The translations under genes and the position numbers were made by a program. A stretch of 64,000 nucleotides of DNA from an uncultured Sphingomonas sp. (GTDB lineage Bacteria; Pseudomonadota; Alphaproteobacteria; Sphingomonadales; Sphingomonadaceae): positions 1 to 64,000 of the forward strand of contig CAJYLT010000084.1 of NCBI GenBank assembly GCA_913775795.1, written 5' to 3'. Within the stretch, counting starts at the first letter, position 1. Each line of letters starts with the position of its first letter. Positions 43,263 to 51,562 of the stretch are shown one piece after another. A model generated the notes under the pieces. It saw nothing but the letters and a program-made list of their open reading frames with translations. It was not told where the DNA came from and searched no databases.

Positions 43263-44270
43263 TCAGTCCCCCGTCACGCGCGGGCCGAGATCGCCCTGCC
43301 CCACGCTCGCCGACGCCATTTCCAGCATCCGGTCGAGGCTGGCCTTCGCCTTCAGCCGCAGTTCCTCGTCTACCTCGATCCGGGGGGACAGGTCGCGGAG
43401 CGCGACGTACAGCTTCTCGAGCGTGTTCATCGCCATGTACGGGCAGATGTTGCAGTTGCAGTTCCCGTCCGCGCCCGGCGCGCCGATGAACAGCTTGTGC
43501 GGCACCGCCTTCTGCATCTGGTGGATGATGTGTGGCTCGGTCGCGACGATCAGCGTGTCGCCGGGCATCGTCTTGGCATAGTCGAGGATGCCGCTGGTCG
43601 AGCCGACATAATCGGCATGGTCGACGATATGCGCCGGGCATTCGGGGTGCGCGGCGACGGGCGCGCCGGGATGCTCGGCCTTGAGTTTGATGAGCTCGGT
43701 CTCGCTGAACGCCTCGTGCACGATGCAGACGCCCGGCCACAGCAGCATGTCGCGCCCGAACTTGCGCGAGAGATAGCCGCCGAGATGCTTGTCGGGGCCG
43801 AAGATAATCTTCTGGCTCTCCGGGATCTGCGCGATGATCTTCTCGGCCGAGGACGAGGTGACGATGATGTCGCTCAATGCCTTCACCTCCATCGAACTGT
43901 TGATGTAGGTGAGCGCGATGTGGTCCGGGTGCTGCGCGCGGAACGCGGCGAACTGGTCGGGCGGACAGCTATCCTCCAGGCTGCATCCGGCATCCATGTC
44001 GGGCAGGATCACCGTCTTTTGCGGGCTGAGGATCTTCGCCGTTTCCGCCATGAAGCGGACGCCGCAGAACGCGATGACGTCGGCATCGGTCTCCGCCGCC
44101 TTGCGGCTCAGCTCAAGACTGTCGCCGACAAAGTCCGCCAGGTCCTGAATATCGGGCTTCTGGTAGTAATGGGCGAGGATGACGGCGTTTCGCTCGCGCT
44201 TCAGCCGGTCGATCTCCGCCAGAAGGTCGACGCCCGAAAGCGACCCGCCGATGCCGTTGCGCGCGTCCAT
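43263..44270 (-). CDS. nadA: Quinolinate synthase
   Basis: This 335-residue enzyme condenses iminoaspartate and dihydroxyacetone phosphate to quinolinate in NAD synthesis. It has the three expected iron-sulfur cysteines (in MDAGCSLEDSCP, HPECPAHI and CNICPYMAMN) and the opening AVILAHYYQKPDIQDLADFVGDSLELS (split here by domain start near residue 30). It stands alone: nadB and nadC are not next to it. The ATG at 44270 gives the usual length. Confidence 0.95.
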   Translation of the reverse strand: MDARNGIGGSLSGVDLLAEIDRLKRERNAVILAHYYQKPDIQDLADFVGDSLELSRKAAETDADVIAFCGVRFMAETAKILSPQKTVILPDMDAGCSLEDSCPPDQFAAFRAQHPDHIALTYINSSMEVKALSDIIVTSSSAEKIIAQIPESQKIIFGPDKHLGGYLSRKFGRDMLLWPGVCIVHEAFSETELIKLKAEHPGAPVAAHPECPAHIVDHADYVGSTSGILDYAKTMPGDTLIVATEPHIIHQMQKAVPHKLFIGAPGADGNCNCNICPYMAMNTLEKLYVALRDLSPRIEVDEELRLKAKASLDRMLEMASASVGQGDLGPRVTGD

Positions 44271-44321
44271 AGCCAGTTCCTTACCCGTTCGCGCGCCACA
44301 TGGCCCGCGGCGGCCGGCTAA

Positions 44322-45101
44322 TCAACCCATCGGCGGCAGCAGCGGGAAGGCATAGGGATCGACGCCCGCCCCCGCGGCGCCCGCGGTTGCCGCCTGATAA
44401 AGCGCGGCGCCGACCGGGCTGAACGTCACGAGGTTGATCGCGACCTGCATCGCCGCGATCGTGCCGAGGCCATAGAACCACGCGCGGTGCACCCGCCCGC
44501 TGCGCCGCCGGTCGGCGAGCATCCCCGCGATCGGGAACAGGATCAGCACCGCGAACACCCACTCGCCCGCATGCGGGATGAGGAGCGGCATCGGCAGCAG
44601 CCGGCCGATCGCCGGCCCGAGCAGTACCGCCATCCCGCAGAAATGCAGGCGCTTGTGCCACGCCGTCCGCCGCCGGTTGACGATCGCCGCGCCGGTGAGC
44701 GCCGCGAAAGTCAGGATCGAGGCGGGGTTCATGACGAGGAAATAGGCCGGCTGGAAGAAGAACGGCGCCCCGCCCCGCTGCACCATCAGCACGGTGACGA
44801 GGATGCCGAGCACCACCATCGCGACCGCCCAGACCGACGCGATCCAGCCCAGGGTCTTGTGCCCCTCGACATGTCCCGTCGCCGCCAGCCAGTTCTGCGC
44901 GACATAGATCGCCACCCAGCCCATGAAGACGACGGCATGCAGATGAATGAGCGGCGGCGCGGCAAGGGTCGACCGGCCCATCGCGAACTGAAGCCCGAAG
45001 CCGGCGATGACGACCGCAGCCATCACCAAAGCACTCGTCACGAAAAAGCGATCGTCACGCTGCGCGCGGACTTCGCCCGGAAAGATCGTCGCCATGGCCA
45101 T
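44322..45101 (-). CDS. Multi-pass membrane protein, function unknown
   Basis: This 259-residue protein has about seven hydrophobic helices. Conserved-looking histidines in PLIHLHAVVFMGW, HVEGHKTLGW and RTAWHKRLHFCG may bind a metal or haem. Similar proteins are usually called hypothetical. It lies between nadA and DUF4230 on the same strand with about 50-90 nt gaps, so shared transcription is possible but not shown. Confidence 0.7.
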   Translation of the reverse strand: MAMATIFPGEVRAQRDDRFFVTSALVMAAVVIAGFGLQFAMGRSTLAAPPLIHLHAVVFMGWVAIYVAQNWLAATGHVEGHKTLGWIASVWAVAMVVLGILVTVLMVQRGGAPFFFQPAYFLVMNPASILTFAALTGAAIVNRRRTAWHKRLHFCGMAVLLGPAIGRLLPMPLLIPHAGEWVFAVLILFPIAGMLADRRRSGRVHRAWFYGLGTIAAMQVAINLVTFSPVGAALYQAATAGAAGAGVDPYAFPLLPPMG

Positions 45102-45188
45102 GCCCCCGCATCCCGTTGCGGAGCGCAGATTATCACAGTCGATAGTAGATTGCGACTACGCCTTCACGCCCTGGTCATCGGGCAAAAT

Positions 45189-45914
45189 CTATCGGTTATT
45201 TCCCAGCACCTCGGCCGGCGTCTTCGACTGGTCCCAGCGTTCGCGGCTCAGTCCGCGTTCGGCGGGGAAGGTGACGATGACCCGCGCGCCGCTCTGCCCC
45301 GCGGCCTCCAGCGGCGCGCCCATCGTCCGGGCGATCGCGCCGCGGGCCAACTCGCGCGCCTGCGCCAGCCGCTCGGGACTGGTCGCCTCGCGCGTCGCGG
45401 CGCGGCGGGCGGCGCGCGACACGCGGGTGCCGAGCGCCTCGCCCGCCTCGCGCGTCACCAGCACGCCGCTCCGCTCGACGACCACGCCCTCGCCCTCGTC
45501 GATGTTGGGCGTGTCGGCGGTTACGTCGGGCGCATCGACGATCAGCGTGCGCGTCTCGGGGTCCCAGGCCATGTCGCGCGGCGACAGGCCCGACAGATCC
45601 ACCGTATAGTCGACCGCATAGGGCATCTTGGCGACCCGACCCGATTTCAGGAATCCGCCCCAGCGCGTGTCGCTGGCCGATGCCTGGACGATGCCCGACA
45701 GCCGCGCGACGCGAAGCTGGCTCATGCCAGCGATCCGCGCTGTGACGATCTGCGTCACCGCCGGCCCCTCGGGCGCCTCGGCGGGCTTCGTCACGACATG
45801 CCGGTCGCGATAGTCGCTCCAGGCAAGCAGGAGCCCGCCGACCACCGCGAGCAGGAGTGCGCCCGCGACGATCAGCCGCCACGGCTCGCCGCCGCGCCCT
45901 AGACGGCGTGCCAT
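45189..45914 (-). CDS. DUF4230 family membrane-anchored protein
   Basis: This 241-residue protein has one N-terminal membrane helix (LIVAGALLLAVVGGLLLAW) and a DUF4230-like external domain with VVTKPAEAP, ELRVARLSGIVQA-type strand (SQLRVARLSG) and PYAVDYTVDLSGLS. The family is widespread and unassigned. Its N-terminal codons overlap the end of the metallo-beta-lactamase-fold gene by 16 nt, so the two are co-translated. Confidence 0.8.
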   Translation of the reverse strand: MARRLGRGGEPWRLIVAGALLLAVVGGLLLAWSDYRDRHVVTKPAEAPEGPAVTQIVTARIAGMSQLRVARLSGIVQASASDTRWGGFLKSGRVAKMPYAVDYTVDLSGLSPRDMAWDPETRTLIVDAPDVTADTPNIDEGEGVVVERSGVLVTREAGEALGTRVSRAARRAATREATSPERLAQARELARGAIARTMGAPLEAAGQSGARVIVTFPAERGLSRERWDQSKTPAEVLGNNR

Positions 45915-46765
45915 GCGCCCCCCTCTCCCGCGACCGCCAAGCCGCGCTTCTGCAATTCGATCAGGTGCGCAAGGACCGATCGCGCCGCCGCCGGCTTCAG
46001 CCGCGCGTCGAGGCCGACATACATCGCCTCGACCATCGCCTCGATCCGGTGCGTGCCGCGCGCCAGCAGGCGGACGATCTGCCCCTCGCGCTGCTTTCTG
46101 TGGCCGAGCATCCCGCGCACCAGCCGCTGCGGATTGTCCACCGCTTCGCCATGCCCCGGATAATAGATCGTCTCGGGCCGCCCGAGCAGCTTCTCGAGGC
46201 TCGCCATATAGTCGCCCATGTCGCCGTCGGGCGGCGAGACGATGCTCGTCGACCAGCCCATCACATGGTCGCCGCTGAACAGCGCCTGCGCCTGCGGCAG
46301 CGCGAACGCCATATGGTTCGACGTATGCCCCGGCGTCGTTACCGCCTCGATCGTCCAGCCCTCGCCCTCGATCCGCTCGCCGTCGGCCAGCACGCGGTCG
46401 GGCGCATAGTCGGTGTCGAACGCCGCATCGGCACGCGGCCCTTCATCGTCCATCGTCAACGGGGCGCAGCCGATCACCGGCGCACCCGTCACCTCGCGCA
46501 GGCGTGCTGCCAGCGGACTGTGGTCGCGATGCGTATGCGTCACGAGGATCGCCGCGACCGGTCGCCCGGCGATGATCCGCTGGAGCGCCTCCAGATGCGC
46601 CGACTCGTCCGGCCCGGGGTCAACCACGGCAAGCGCATCCCGCCCAACCAGATGCGTCTGCGTGCCGGTATGCGTATAGGGGGAGGCGTTCCCCGCCAGC
46701 ACCCGCGTCACCAGCGGGCCGAGCGGCACGGCGACGCCGACCGGATGCTTTTCCATCACTCTCAT
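45899..46765 (-). CDS. Metallo-beta-lactamase-fold hydrolase
   Basis: This 288-residue enzyme has the zinc motif THTHRDHSPLA, a second His in TPGHTSNHMAF, Asp in FSGDHVMGW and His in YYPGHGEAV. These fit the LACTB2/glyoxalase II-like MBL group with a C-terminal winged helix. Starts at ATG 46765 and 46756 are both possible; the longer frame runs into the island border. The promoter region was altered when the island inserted: its att copy ends 38 bp upstream of the start. Confidence 0.88.
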   Translation of the reverse strand: MRVMEKHPVGVAVPLGPLVTRVLAGNASPYTHTGTQTHLVGRDALAVVDPGPDESAHLEALQRIIAGRPVAAILVTHTHRDHSPLAARLREVTGAPVIGCAPLTMDDEGPRADAAFDTDYAPDRVLADGERIEGEGWTIEAVTTPGHTSNHMAFALPQAQALFSGDHVMGWSTSIVSPPDGDMGDYMASLEKLLGRPETIYYPGHGEAVDNPQRLVRGMLGHRKQREGQIVRLLARGTHRIEAMVEAMYVGLDARLKPAAARSVLAHLIELQKRGLAVAGEGGAWHAV

Positions 46766-46802
46766 GTGGCTGCCCCGTGGCTCAGCGGCAAGGGCTGTCG
46801 GA

Positions 46803-46819
46803 TGGTGCCGCCTACAGGA
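46803..46819. other. attL: 17-bp tRNA-Thr 3'-end duplicate
   Basis: TGGTGCCGCCTACAGGA, identical to 56693-56709, which is the 3' end of tRNA-Thr(CGT) including CCA. It marks the left junction of the genomic island. Sequence to the left belongs to the core chromosome. Confidence 0.93.
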
Positions 46820-46895
46820 GGCGGCGCTCATCATCAAAAAGCCGAGAAGAACAAGCAGTTATCCGCCAGCGTGAGGCGCCGTTTGCACCGCGCTC

Positions 46896-46907
46896 TTGTA
46901 CCTTCTC
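46896..46907. repeat. 12-bp direct repeat near the left att site
   Basis: TTGTACCTTCTC, also at 56608-56619. Each copy is inside the island about 75 bp from its att core. They may be arm-type binding sites of the integrase. Confidence 0.5.
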
Positions 46908-46952
46908 AGGCCCCGCGCAATCAAGTGCGTGCATGCTCGAGAGGAGTTGCAA

Positions 46953-47029
46953 AATGCCGCAGCCTCTAATTGACCCTGACTTTAGGGCCAAGCTGATGAA
47001 GGCCGCCGACGCATCTGCCACGACCTGAA
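46953..47029 (+). pseudogene. Short leader of a decayed small gene
   Basis: GAGAGGAG precedes ATG 46953, but the frame (MPQPLIDPDFRAKLMKAADA...) ends after 24 codons. In another frame the next 200 bp read as protein (ALALDLSDGNALVAYMGSG, then RVVLTKSDLKRILAWIS) ending at 47227. A frameshift would join the two, so this looks like a broken gene of about 90 codons. Confidence 0.45.
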
Positions 47030-47606
47030 AGGCGCTGGCACTCTCAAATCGGTCACCCTGCCGCTCCCGAGAATGCCTTGGCGCTGGACCTGAGCGACGG
47101 CAACGCGCTCGTCGCCTACATGGGCAGCGGCGTGGTCATCATCAGACGCGTCGACGACATGCAAGTTGCTCAGCGCGTCGTTCTCACCAAGTCAGACCTA
47201 AAACGGATCTTGGCTTGGATTTCCTGATCGCGTGGCAGTTAGCTTGAAGTACCGTCACTGCTACTTGGCTTTACAGCGGCAGTGAGCACGGCCGAGGGGG
47301 GGGGCTAAGCGTTGATCTTGACGAGGGGCACGCTGAGCACACGGGAGACGGTGGGTTCCTACTGTATCTGCAGGATGACAAAGGCACGGTGCGGCGGGTC
47401 TATCTGAGCGCTGAGGACCTGGCGAACCTGGTAGCGGCCAATTAGGCGTAGCGAAGCCTGTCAGAGCCTGAGGGGATCGAAGGGCGCTTCGGCCCCTTCC
47501 TATCGCGCTACGCCTTCAGCCTCGCGACCGCACTTATCGTTGCGCTTGCTCTTGCAATTTAGCTTCAGCCCCTCTCTTCTGAAAATCCAGCTGGGAGGGG
47601 CGAAAA
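47030..47606. other. Decayed coding stretch with two related fragments
   Basis: Two stretches in this interval, about 47080-47227 and about 47290-47445, translate to similar short protein ends (RVVLTKSDLKRIL and RVYLSAEDLANLV, each after a beta hairpin with Gly). Neither has an open start. A run of nine G residues at 47296-47304 sits inside the second fragment. They look like remnants of duplicated small genes. Confidence 0.4.
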
Positions 47607-49841
47607 ATGGTGGAACAGCGATGGAGGTTGCTGGAAGAGCAGGTGCGGGGAATCGCTGCTCTGATATTCGGAAAGCCCTGTCAGCCACAGCGGATTGCTG
47701 GCGTCAATTTCGACGGAGTTATAGAGGTTAGCGAGTTAGAGACTGTTGTCATAGAGATCAGCAAGCAGAACGATCTTGATAAGGTCCGCCAAGGCATTAC
47801 ACGATTAACGCTGGCGCGGCAGGCACTCGCAAATGATGGCGTACTAGTTCGAGGGTACATCATATTGAGCCGAGAGCCTACACAGTCCATGCTGGACGCG
47901 GCAGCAACGGCGAAAGTGATTGTGGCATCCGTAAGCCAGTTCGCCGCGCTTTTCTTCGAGTTTCCTCGCTATAAAGATGCGCGCTTATCTGCCTCTTTCG
48001 GCAGCTCAATTGATCCCATCACGGGAAAAGCTGATAAAGTGCGCTACGTCCCCGTGACATACATGCGTGTGGACAATGGCGGAGACGTTTCCGTATCCGA
48101 GATAGCGAATATGCTGTTGTCGGGCACCAATATCGTCCTGCTAGGGGAGTACGGTTCCGGCAAAAGTCGTTGCATCAGGGAGGTTTTCTCTTATCTCTCA
48201 GACCACTGGGACTTGACATTCCAGTTTCCCTACGCTGTCAATCTACGCGAGTGCTGGGGTTTGGACCGCGGTGATGAAATAATCCGTAGAGGCGCACACC
48301 TCCTTGGTTTAGACGATCTCGCACCTGCCACCGTTCGGGCATACAACCGCGACAGCCTAGTTCTTCTGCTCGACGGCTTCGACGAGCTAGGCAGCCAGTC
48401 GTGGAGCACTGACGAGAGTCGCCTTCGTCAGCTGAGAGCTAGAGCCCTCGCCGGGGTCAAGGATGCGATCACTAAGACCGGAAGCGGCTGCCTTGTGGCA
48501 GGCCGAGAACATTATTTTTCGAGTACCGAGGAAATGCTTTCAGCGCTCGGATTGAGCGAGGGCCGCACAGTTATCCTTCAATCAAAGGATCAATTTACAG
48601 ACGAGGAGCTGGAGCAGTACTTTGACGTAGCCGGTCTTGCGATTGACCTTCCAACTTGGCTTCCGAAGAAACCGCTAATCTGTCAGACCATAGCACTCTT
48701 GTCCGACGAAGAGCTTGGACAGATGTTCTCAATACAGAGCGAGGGCGTTGAGTTTTGGAACCACTTCATACGTGTTGTGTGTCAACGTGATGCCCGGATC
48801 AATGCGTTTTTTGATCCAAACACTATATACCGAGTCTTTGTAGCACTCAGCCGGATCACTCGACGTCGCCCCTCAAATATTGGTCCGATTAGCCAGCGAG
48901 ACCTGCAAGACGCGTTTGAAGCCGTAGTAGGACAGCTCCCCGTAGAAGAAGCTTCCGCAATGCTTCAGCGGCTTCCAAGTCTAGGTAGGATTGGTGCAGA
49001 GTCCCAAGATCGTCAATTCGTCGATATGTTTATACTTGACGGATTGAGAGCCAAGGACGTGGCTTCGCTCGTAAACGTTGACGAACTTCAGCGTCAACGA
49101 GCATTTGCCGAGGCTTGGGTAAACCCGCTTGAGCCGCTTGGACAAGCAATCCTCGCAGCCGACTTGAAAGATCGCGTCGATCAATTCAGACAAATCGCAG
49201 TGCGTAGCACCGCCGCCAATAATCCTACTTTGTCTTGTGATATTTTGGCGAGTATATGTCGGGCCGATATTGCGTCTGCCGATTTTCAGGGATTGGTAAT
49301 TAGCGGTGGCGCATTCACTGAGCTCACATTGAACGATACACCGATAGCAAATGTGACTATTTCGGATTCTACAATCGAGCATTTAGTGCTCCCCAACTCG
49401 CCTCCACCCAACGTCTTAATTCAGAAGTCGCTCGCAGAGAAGGTATCGGGGGCGGCGTCTTTCTCGGGGCTTCCGCCATGGGTGCACCTTGAGTCGGTCG
49501 ATAGGTTTGACAGCGTGCAGACTGTCGCTCTCATCCGTAAAGCGGGCCTATCACCGGCTCACGAAATACTCGTTGGCATTTTGAAGAAGACCTTTAAGCA
49601 AAAGGGTGCGGGCCGAAAGGAGGAGGCGCTGCTACGAGGATTTGGTTCTGGATCTTCGAAGAAAATCGCCGGCGCTGTTCTAGGCCTGCTTATGCGCGAA
49701 GATATATTAGATCGACACAAGGGTGATGAAGGCTGGATATATAGTCCGAGCCGCAACCAGACAGCTCGTGTGTCTACATTACTAGATCAGCTCCGTTCCT
49801 CCCGTGATGATCTGTGGACAGCCGTCGAGAGGCTGAATTAG
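47607..49841 (+). CDS. NACHT-type STAND NTPase with possible nuclease-like N-terminus; candidate anti-phage defence protein
   Basis: This 744-residue protein has Walker A at 180-187 (GEYGSGKS) and a NACHT-style Walker B at 251-261 (LVLLLDGFDEL). Residues about 30-115 read like a restriction-endonuclease-type fold: Asp36 in NFDGVIE, Glu50 and Lys53 in VVIEISK; the E-x-x-K spacing is not the classical one. Residues about 555-598 form pentapeptide-like beta-helix strands, and about 635-735 a winged-helix end. Bacterial NACHT proteins sense phage proteins and trigger an N-terminal effector. GGGAGGGG precedes the ATG. The gene is AT-rich and uses codons unlike its neighbours. It stands alone, with no partner gene, in the tRNA-Thr island. 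Confidence 0.85.
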   Translation: MVEQRWRLLEEQVRGIAALIFGKPCQPQRIAGVNFDGVIEVSELETVVIEISKQNDLDKVRQGITRLTLARQALANDGVLVRGYIILSREPTQSMLDAAATAKVIVASVSQFAALFFEFPRYKDARLSASFGSSIDPITGKADKVRYVPVTYMRVDNGGDVSVSEIANMLLSGTNIVLLGEYGSGKSRCIREVFSYLSDHWDLTFQFPYAVNLRECWGLDRGDEIIRRGAHLLGLDDLAPATVRAYNRDSLVLLLDGFDELGSQSWSTDESRLRQLRARALAGVKDAITKTGSGCLVAGREHYFSSTEEMLSALGLSEGRTVILQSKDQFTDEELEQYFDVAGLAIDLPTWLPKKPLICQTIALLSDEELGQMFSIQSEGVEFWNHFIRVVCQRDARINAFFDPNTIYRVFVALSRITRRRPSNIGPISQRDLQDAFEAVVGQLPVEEASAMLQRLPSLGRIGAESQDRQFVDMFILDGLRAKDVASLVNVDELQRQRAFAEAWVNPLEPLGQAILAADLKDRVDQFRQIAVRSTAANNPTLSCDILASICRADIASADFQGLVISGGAFTELTLNDTPIANVTISDSTIEHLVLPNSPPPNVLIQKSLAEKVSGAASFSGLPPWVHLESVDRFDSVQTVALIRKAGLSPAHEILVGILKKTFKQKGAGRKEEALLRGFGSGSSKKIAGAVLGLLMREDILDRHKGDEGWIYSPSRNQTARVSTLLDQLRSSRDDLWTAVERLN

Positions 49842-49871
49842 CCGCCGCTTGCTACGATCATCATCGAGTGG

Positions 49872-49900
49872 AAAAAAACCCAGCTCCAGAAGGAGCCGGG
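49872..49900 (-). terminator. Rho-independent terminator for the minus-strand phage-like cluster
   Basis: On the minus strand CCCGGCTCC-TTCT-GGAGCTGGG is followed by TTTTTTT (49878-49872). The 9-bp stem has one mismatch. It lies about 140 bp past the stop of the gene ending at 50042. Confidence 0.85.
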
Positions 49901-50041
49901 GGTACTTGGGGTCAGGCGAAAAACTGCTCGATGCTGCGTGCAGCGCTTGGACCAAGGATGGGCATCACCTTGGCGGAAGTTCGCCTTGGTGTCCCGAAAC
50001 GCCGGGTTGGTACGCTTCGGGTACCCGCCGCCGTGACAGGT

Positions 50042-50449
50042 CTAGGGGGCCGCGGTGAATGCCTCCTTGGCCGGGTCGCAGCTGTCCTCCTCTGCAGAGA
50101 AGGCCGCGGCGGAGACCCCCTCATTGTCACCGAGCAGGGCGGAAAGCGTGGTGCCAGCCGCACCGTCCATGCCGGCCATAAAGCGGCCGGAGCCCGGCAG
50201 TATGCCGTCCAAGAACGCTCCCGCGGCGTTGTTGGCCGTGCCCAGAAACGAGCCGTCGCCGCCCGGCGGGGGTAAGGGTAGGCCCCGAGCGGAAGGGGCG
50301 TTTGGCGAACCTGAGGGGGGTTGGTGGTCGTCCGGAGTGAGTCCCTCCGCGGCCAGGTACATCTCAATCTCCTCCTCGCTTGCCTCTTGCTCGATCATCG
50401 AACCGACGTTTGCGCGGACGCGAGCGCCTTTGTCGGGACCAGCTCTCAT
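50042..50449 (-). CDS. Hypothetical protein, phage-like, 135 residues
   Basis: The N-terminal third (SMIEQEASEEEIEMYLAAEGL, split after SMIEQEAS) resembles the short helical repeat at the start of some phage structural or internal proteins. The middle is Gly/Ala/Pro-rich. The ATG at 50449 overlaps the stop of the gene before it (ATGA), so they are coupled. ATG 50398 is an alternative start. The 130 bp after its stop hold an open frame on the same strand that I cannot interpret. Confidence 0.5.
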   Translation of the reverse strand: MRAGPDKGARVRANVGSMIEQEASEEEIEMYLAAEGLTPDDHQPPSGSPNAPSARGLPLPPPGGDGSFLGTANNAAGAFLDGILPGSGRFMAGMDGAAGTTLSALLGDNEGVSAAAFSAEEDSCDPAKEAFTAAP

Positions 50450-50799
50450 GCGCGTCTCGGCCTCATGACGAGGCGGTGAGGCCCGCGGTGCTCCTCCACG
50501 GGTACAGCGGGATCGTGCGGCGGCAGATTGGGGTCTTCGTCAAACAAGGACGGATTGTGCAGGTCCGGTTCGCGGCGTCGAGCACGGTGCCCGCCTGTGC
50601 GCTGTAGGTCTTTGAACGGCAGATAAAGCGGCGAGACGACCCCCGGCTGCACAGGCATCGAGTTGTCGGCCAACAGCGTCATCTCCAGCGGCTCGCGGCA
50701 GAACTCCTCGGCAAGCTCACGGGTCCTGTTGCGAACGAAGCCGTCCAAGTTGCGGCAGTGGGGGAACGGGGGGTCCTGGGCGATCGTCACAGCCCCCAA
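50446..50799 (-). CDS. Hypothetical protein, about 117 residues
   Basis: An open frame on the minus strand between the Bro-N-like gene and the 135-residue gene. The segment NLDGFVRNRTRELAEEFC and PLEMTLLADNSMPVQPGVV look protein-like; the C-terminal third is Pro/Arg-rich. The start is uncertain: TTG 50799 or GTG 50790, both with weak ribosome-binding sites. The 4-bp overlap with the next gene supports it. No family recognised. Confidence 0.4.
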   Translation of the reverse strand: MGAVTIAQDPPFPHCRNLDGFVRNRTRELAEEFCREPLEMTLLADNSMPVQPGVVSPLYLPFKDLQRTGGHRARRREPDLHNPSLFDEDPNLPPHDPAVPVEEHRGPHRLVMRPRRA

Positions 50800-50817
50800 A
50801 GGGGAGACGGCCGTCAG

Positions 50818-51009
50818 TTAAATGGCTCTGTCATCACCCAGGAACGGCTGAAGTTTTAGATGCTCGGGGGAAAAGCGAGACAGGAACGTGCGGTCGGTGA
50901 ATCGACGGGCGACGTTGAAGAGATCGCGAGCGGCCCACCAGAACCCGTCATCAGCGATGACGACCTGGATGGGCTTGCGGCAGAATGAAAAGGTGCGGAG
51001 GGCGTCCAA
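50818..51009 (-). CDS. Short Bro-N domain protein (phage antirepressor-like)
   Basis: A 63-residue frame whose core, FSFCRKPIQVVIADDGFWWAARDLF (residues 7-31, cited for motif; key part IQVVIADDGFWWAARDL), fits the Bro-N/antirepressor start: a strand, DG turn, aromatic pair and A-x-D-L. Full-length phage antirepressors carry a second domain that is absent here. The start codon is TTG with no clear Shine-Dalgarno, so it may be a remnant. It heads a three-gene minus-strand cluster. Confidence 0.5.
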   Translation of the reverse strand: MDALRTFSFCRKPIQVVIADDGFWWAARDLFNVARRFTDRTFLSRFSPEHLKLQPFLGDDRAI

Positions 51010-51210
51010 GGGAGGCTCGATCCTGAGTAGAGGAAGAGGGGGCGGACGGCAGTCGTCCAGCCGGCAGCACGATGGTCAGCGATTGCAGACGGTTGTGCTT
51101 ACGGGAGCACTAATGCCCCGATCCCGCCTCTCCGTCGCTTCTGCAGGAGCCAGGGGGTACCTGACGGGACCCATAGCTGCCGAAAGTGGCCGGGTGGATA
51201 AGGCGGGGTT

Positions 51211-51239
51211 GGCACCCTCTGGATCAGTCCAGAGGTGCC
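51211..51239. repeat. Strong hairpin, no T-run
   Basis: GGCAC-C-CTCTGGA pairs with TCCAGAG-GTGCC around TCAG, 12 bp with a single bulged C. Lacking a T tail on either strand, it is not a standard terminator. Confidence 0.6.
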
Positions 51240-51250
51240 CGCTTAAGACC

Positions 51251-51315
51251 CAAAAAGCGGACAGGCCGCTTTCGCCCAAAAGCGGACGGGCAGCTTACGC
51301 CCAATTGCGGACATT
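51251..51315. repeat. GTCCGCTT dispersed repeat, double copy
   Basis: Contains AAAAGCGGAC twice (51252 and 51279) separated by GGCCGCTTTCGCCC, then CAGCTTACGCCCAATTGCGG and ACATT. The second half is nearly identical to 51971-52010. Confidence 0.7.
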
Positions 51316-51339
51316 GAGTTGGCGCGGCAGACTACTCGA

Positions 51340-51522
51340 ATGGGCAAGCGATCTGGCGTTCCGCACACAGACGACGAACTGGACAGGCTGACCAGCGACG
51401 AACTGCAAGCCGAGCTTGATCGCTCGCGCTCGCGCCTCACCATCGCGCCCTCCGCGACGGTGGCGAAGCAATGGCGTAAGCGCATCCACTGGCTCGAAGC
51501 GGCGGTGGAGCGGCGGGTCTAA
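51340..51522 (+). CDS. Small hypothetical protein, 60 residues
   Basis: The frame from ATG 51340 reads MGKRSGVPHTDDELDRL, then TSDELQAELDRSRSRL and WRKRIHWLEAAVERRV, a predicted helix bundle or coiled coil. Similar short proteins occur in sphingomonads as I recall. A longer TTG frame adds 7 residues. It lies right after a repeat copy and is followed by another, so it may travel with them. Confidence 0.55.
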   Translation: MGKRSGVPHTDDELDRLTSDELQAELDRSRSRLTIAPSATVAKQWRKRIHWLEAAVERRV

Positions 51523-51530
51523 TGGGTATT

Positions 51531-51556
51531 CCGCAAACGCCCAAAAGCGGACAACC
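51531..51556. repeat. GTCCGC dispersed repeat fragment
   Basis: CGCAAACGCCCAAAAGCGGA and CAACC; the core CGCCCAAAAGCGGAC matches 51275-51285 and 14567. Confidence 0.5.
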
Positions 51557-51562
51557 GCGCAG

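Larger units (their letters stand above)
51010..51339. other. Gap with hairpin and dispersed repeats
   Basis: No gene seen. It holds a strong hairpin at 51211-51239 and a double repeat at 51251-51315, described separately. Confidence 0.5.

Noticed and set aside
41461..43740. 759-codon minus-strand open frame
   Set aside because: Antisense to the histidine kinase and out of phase with nadA; no domains.
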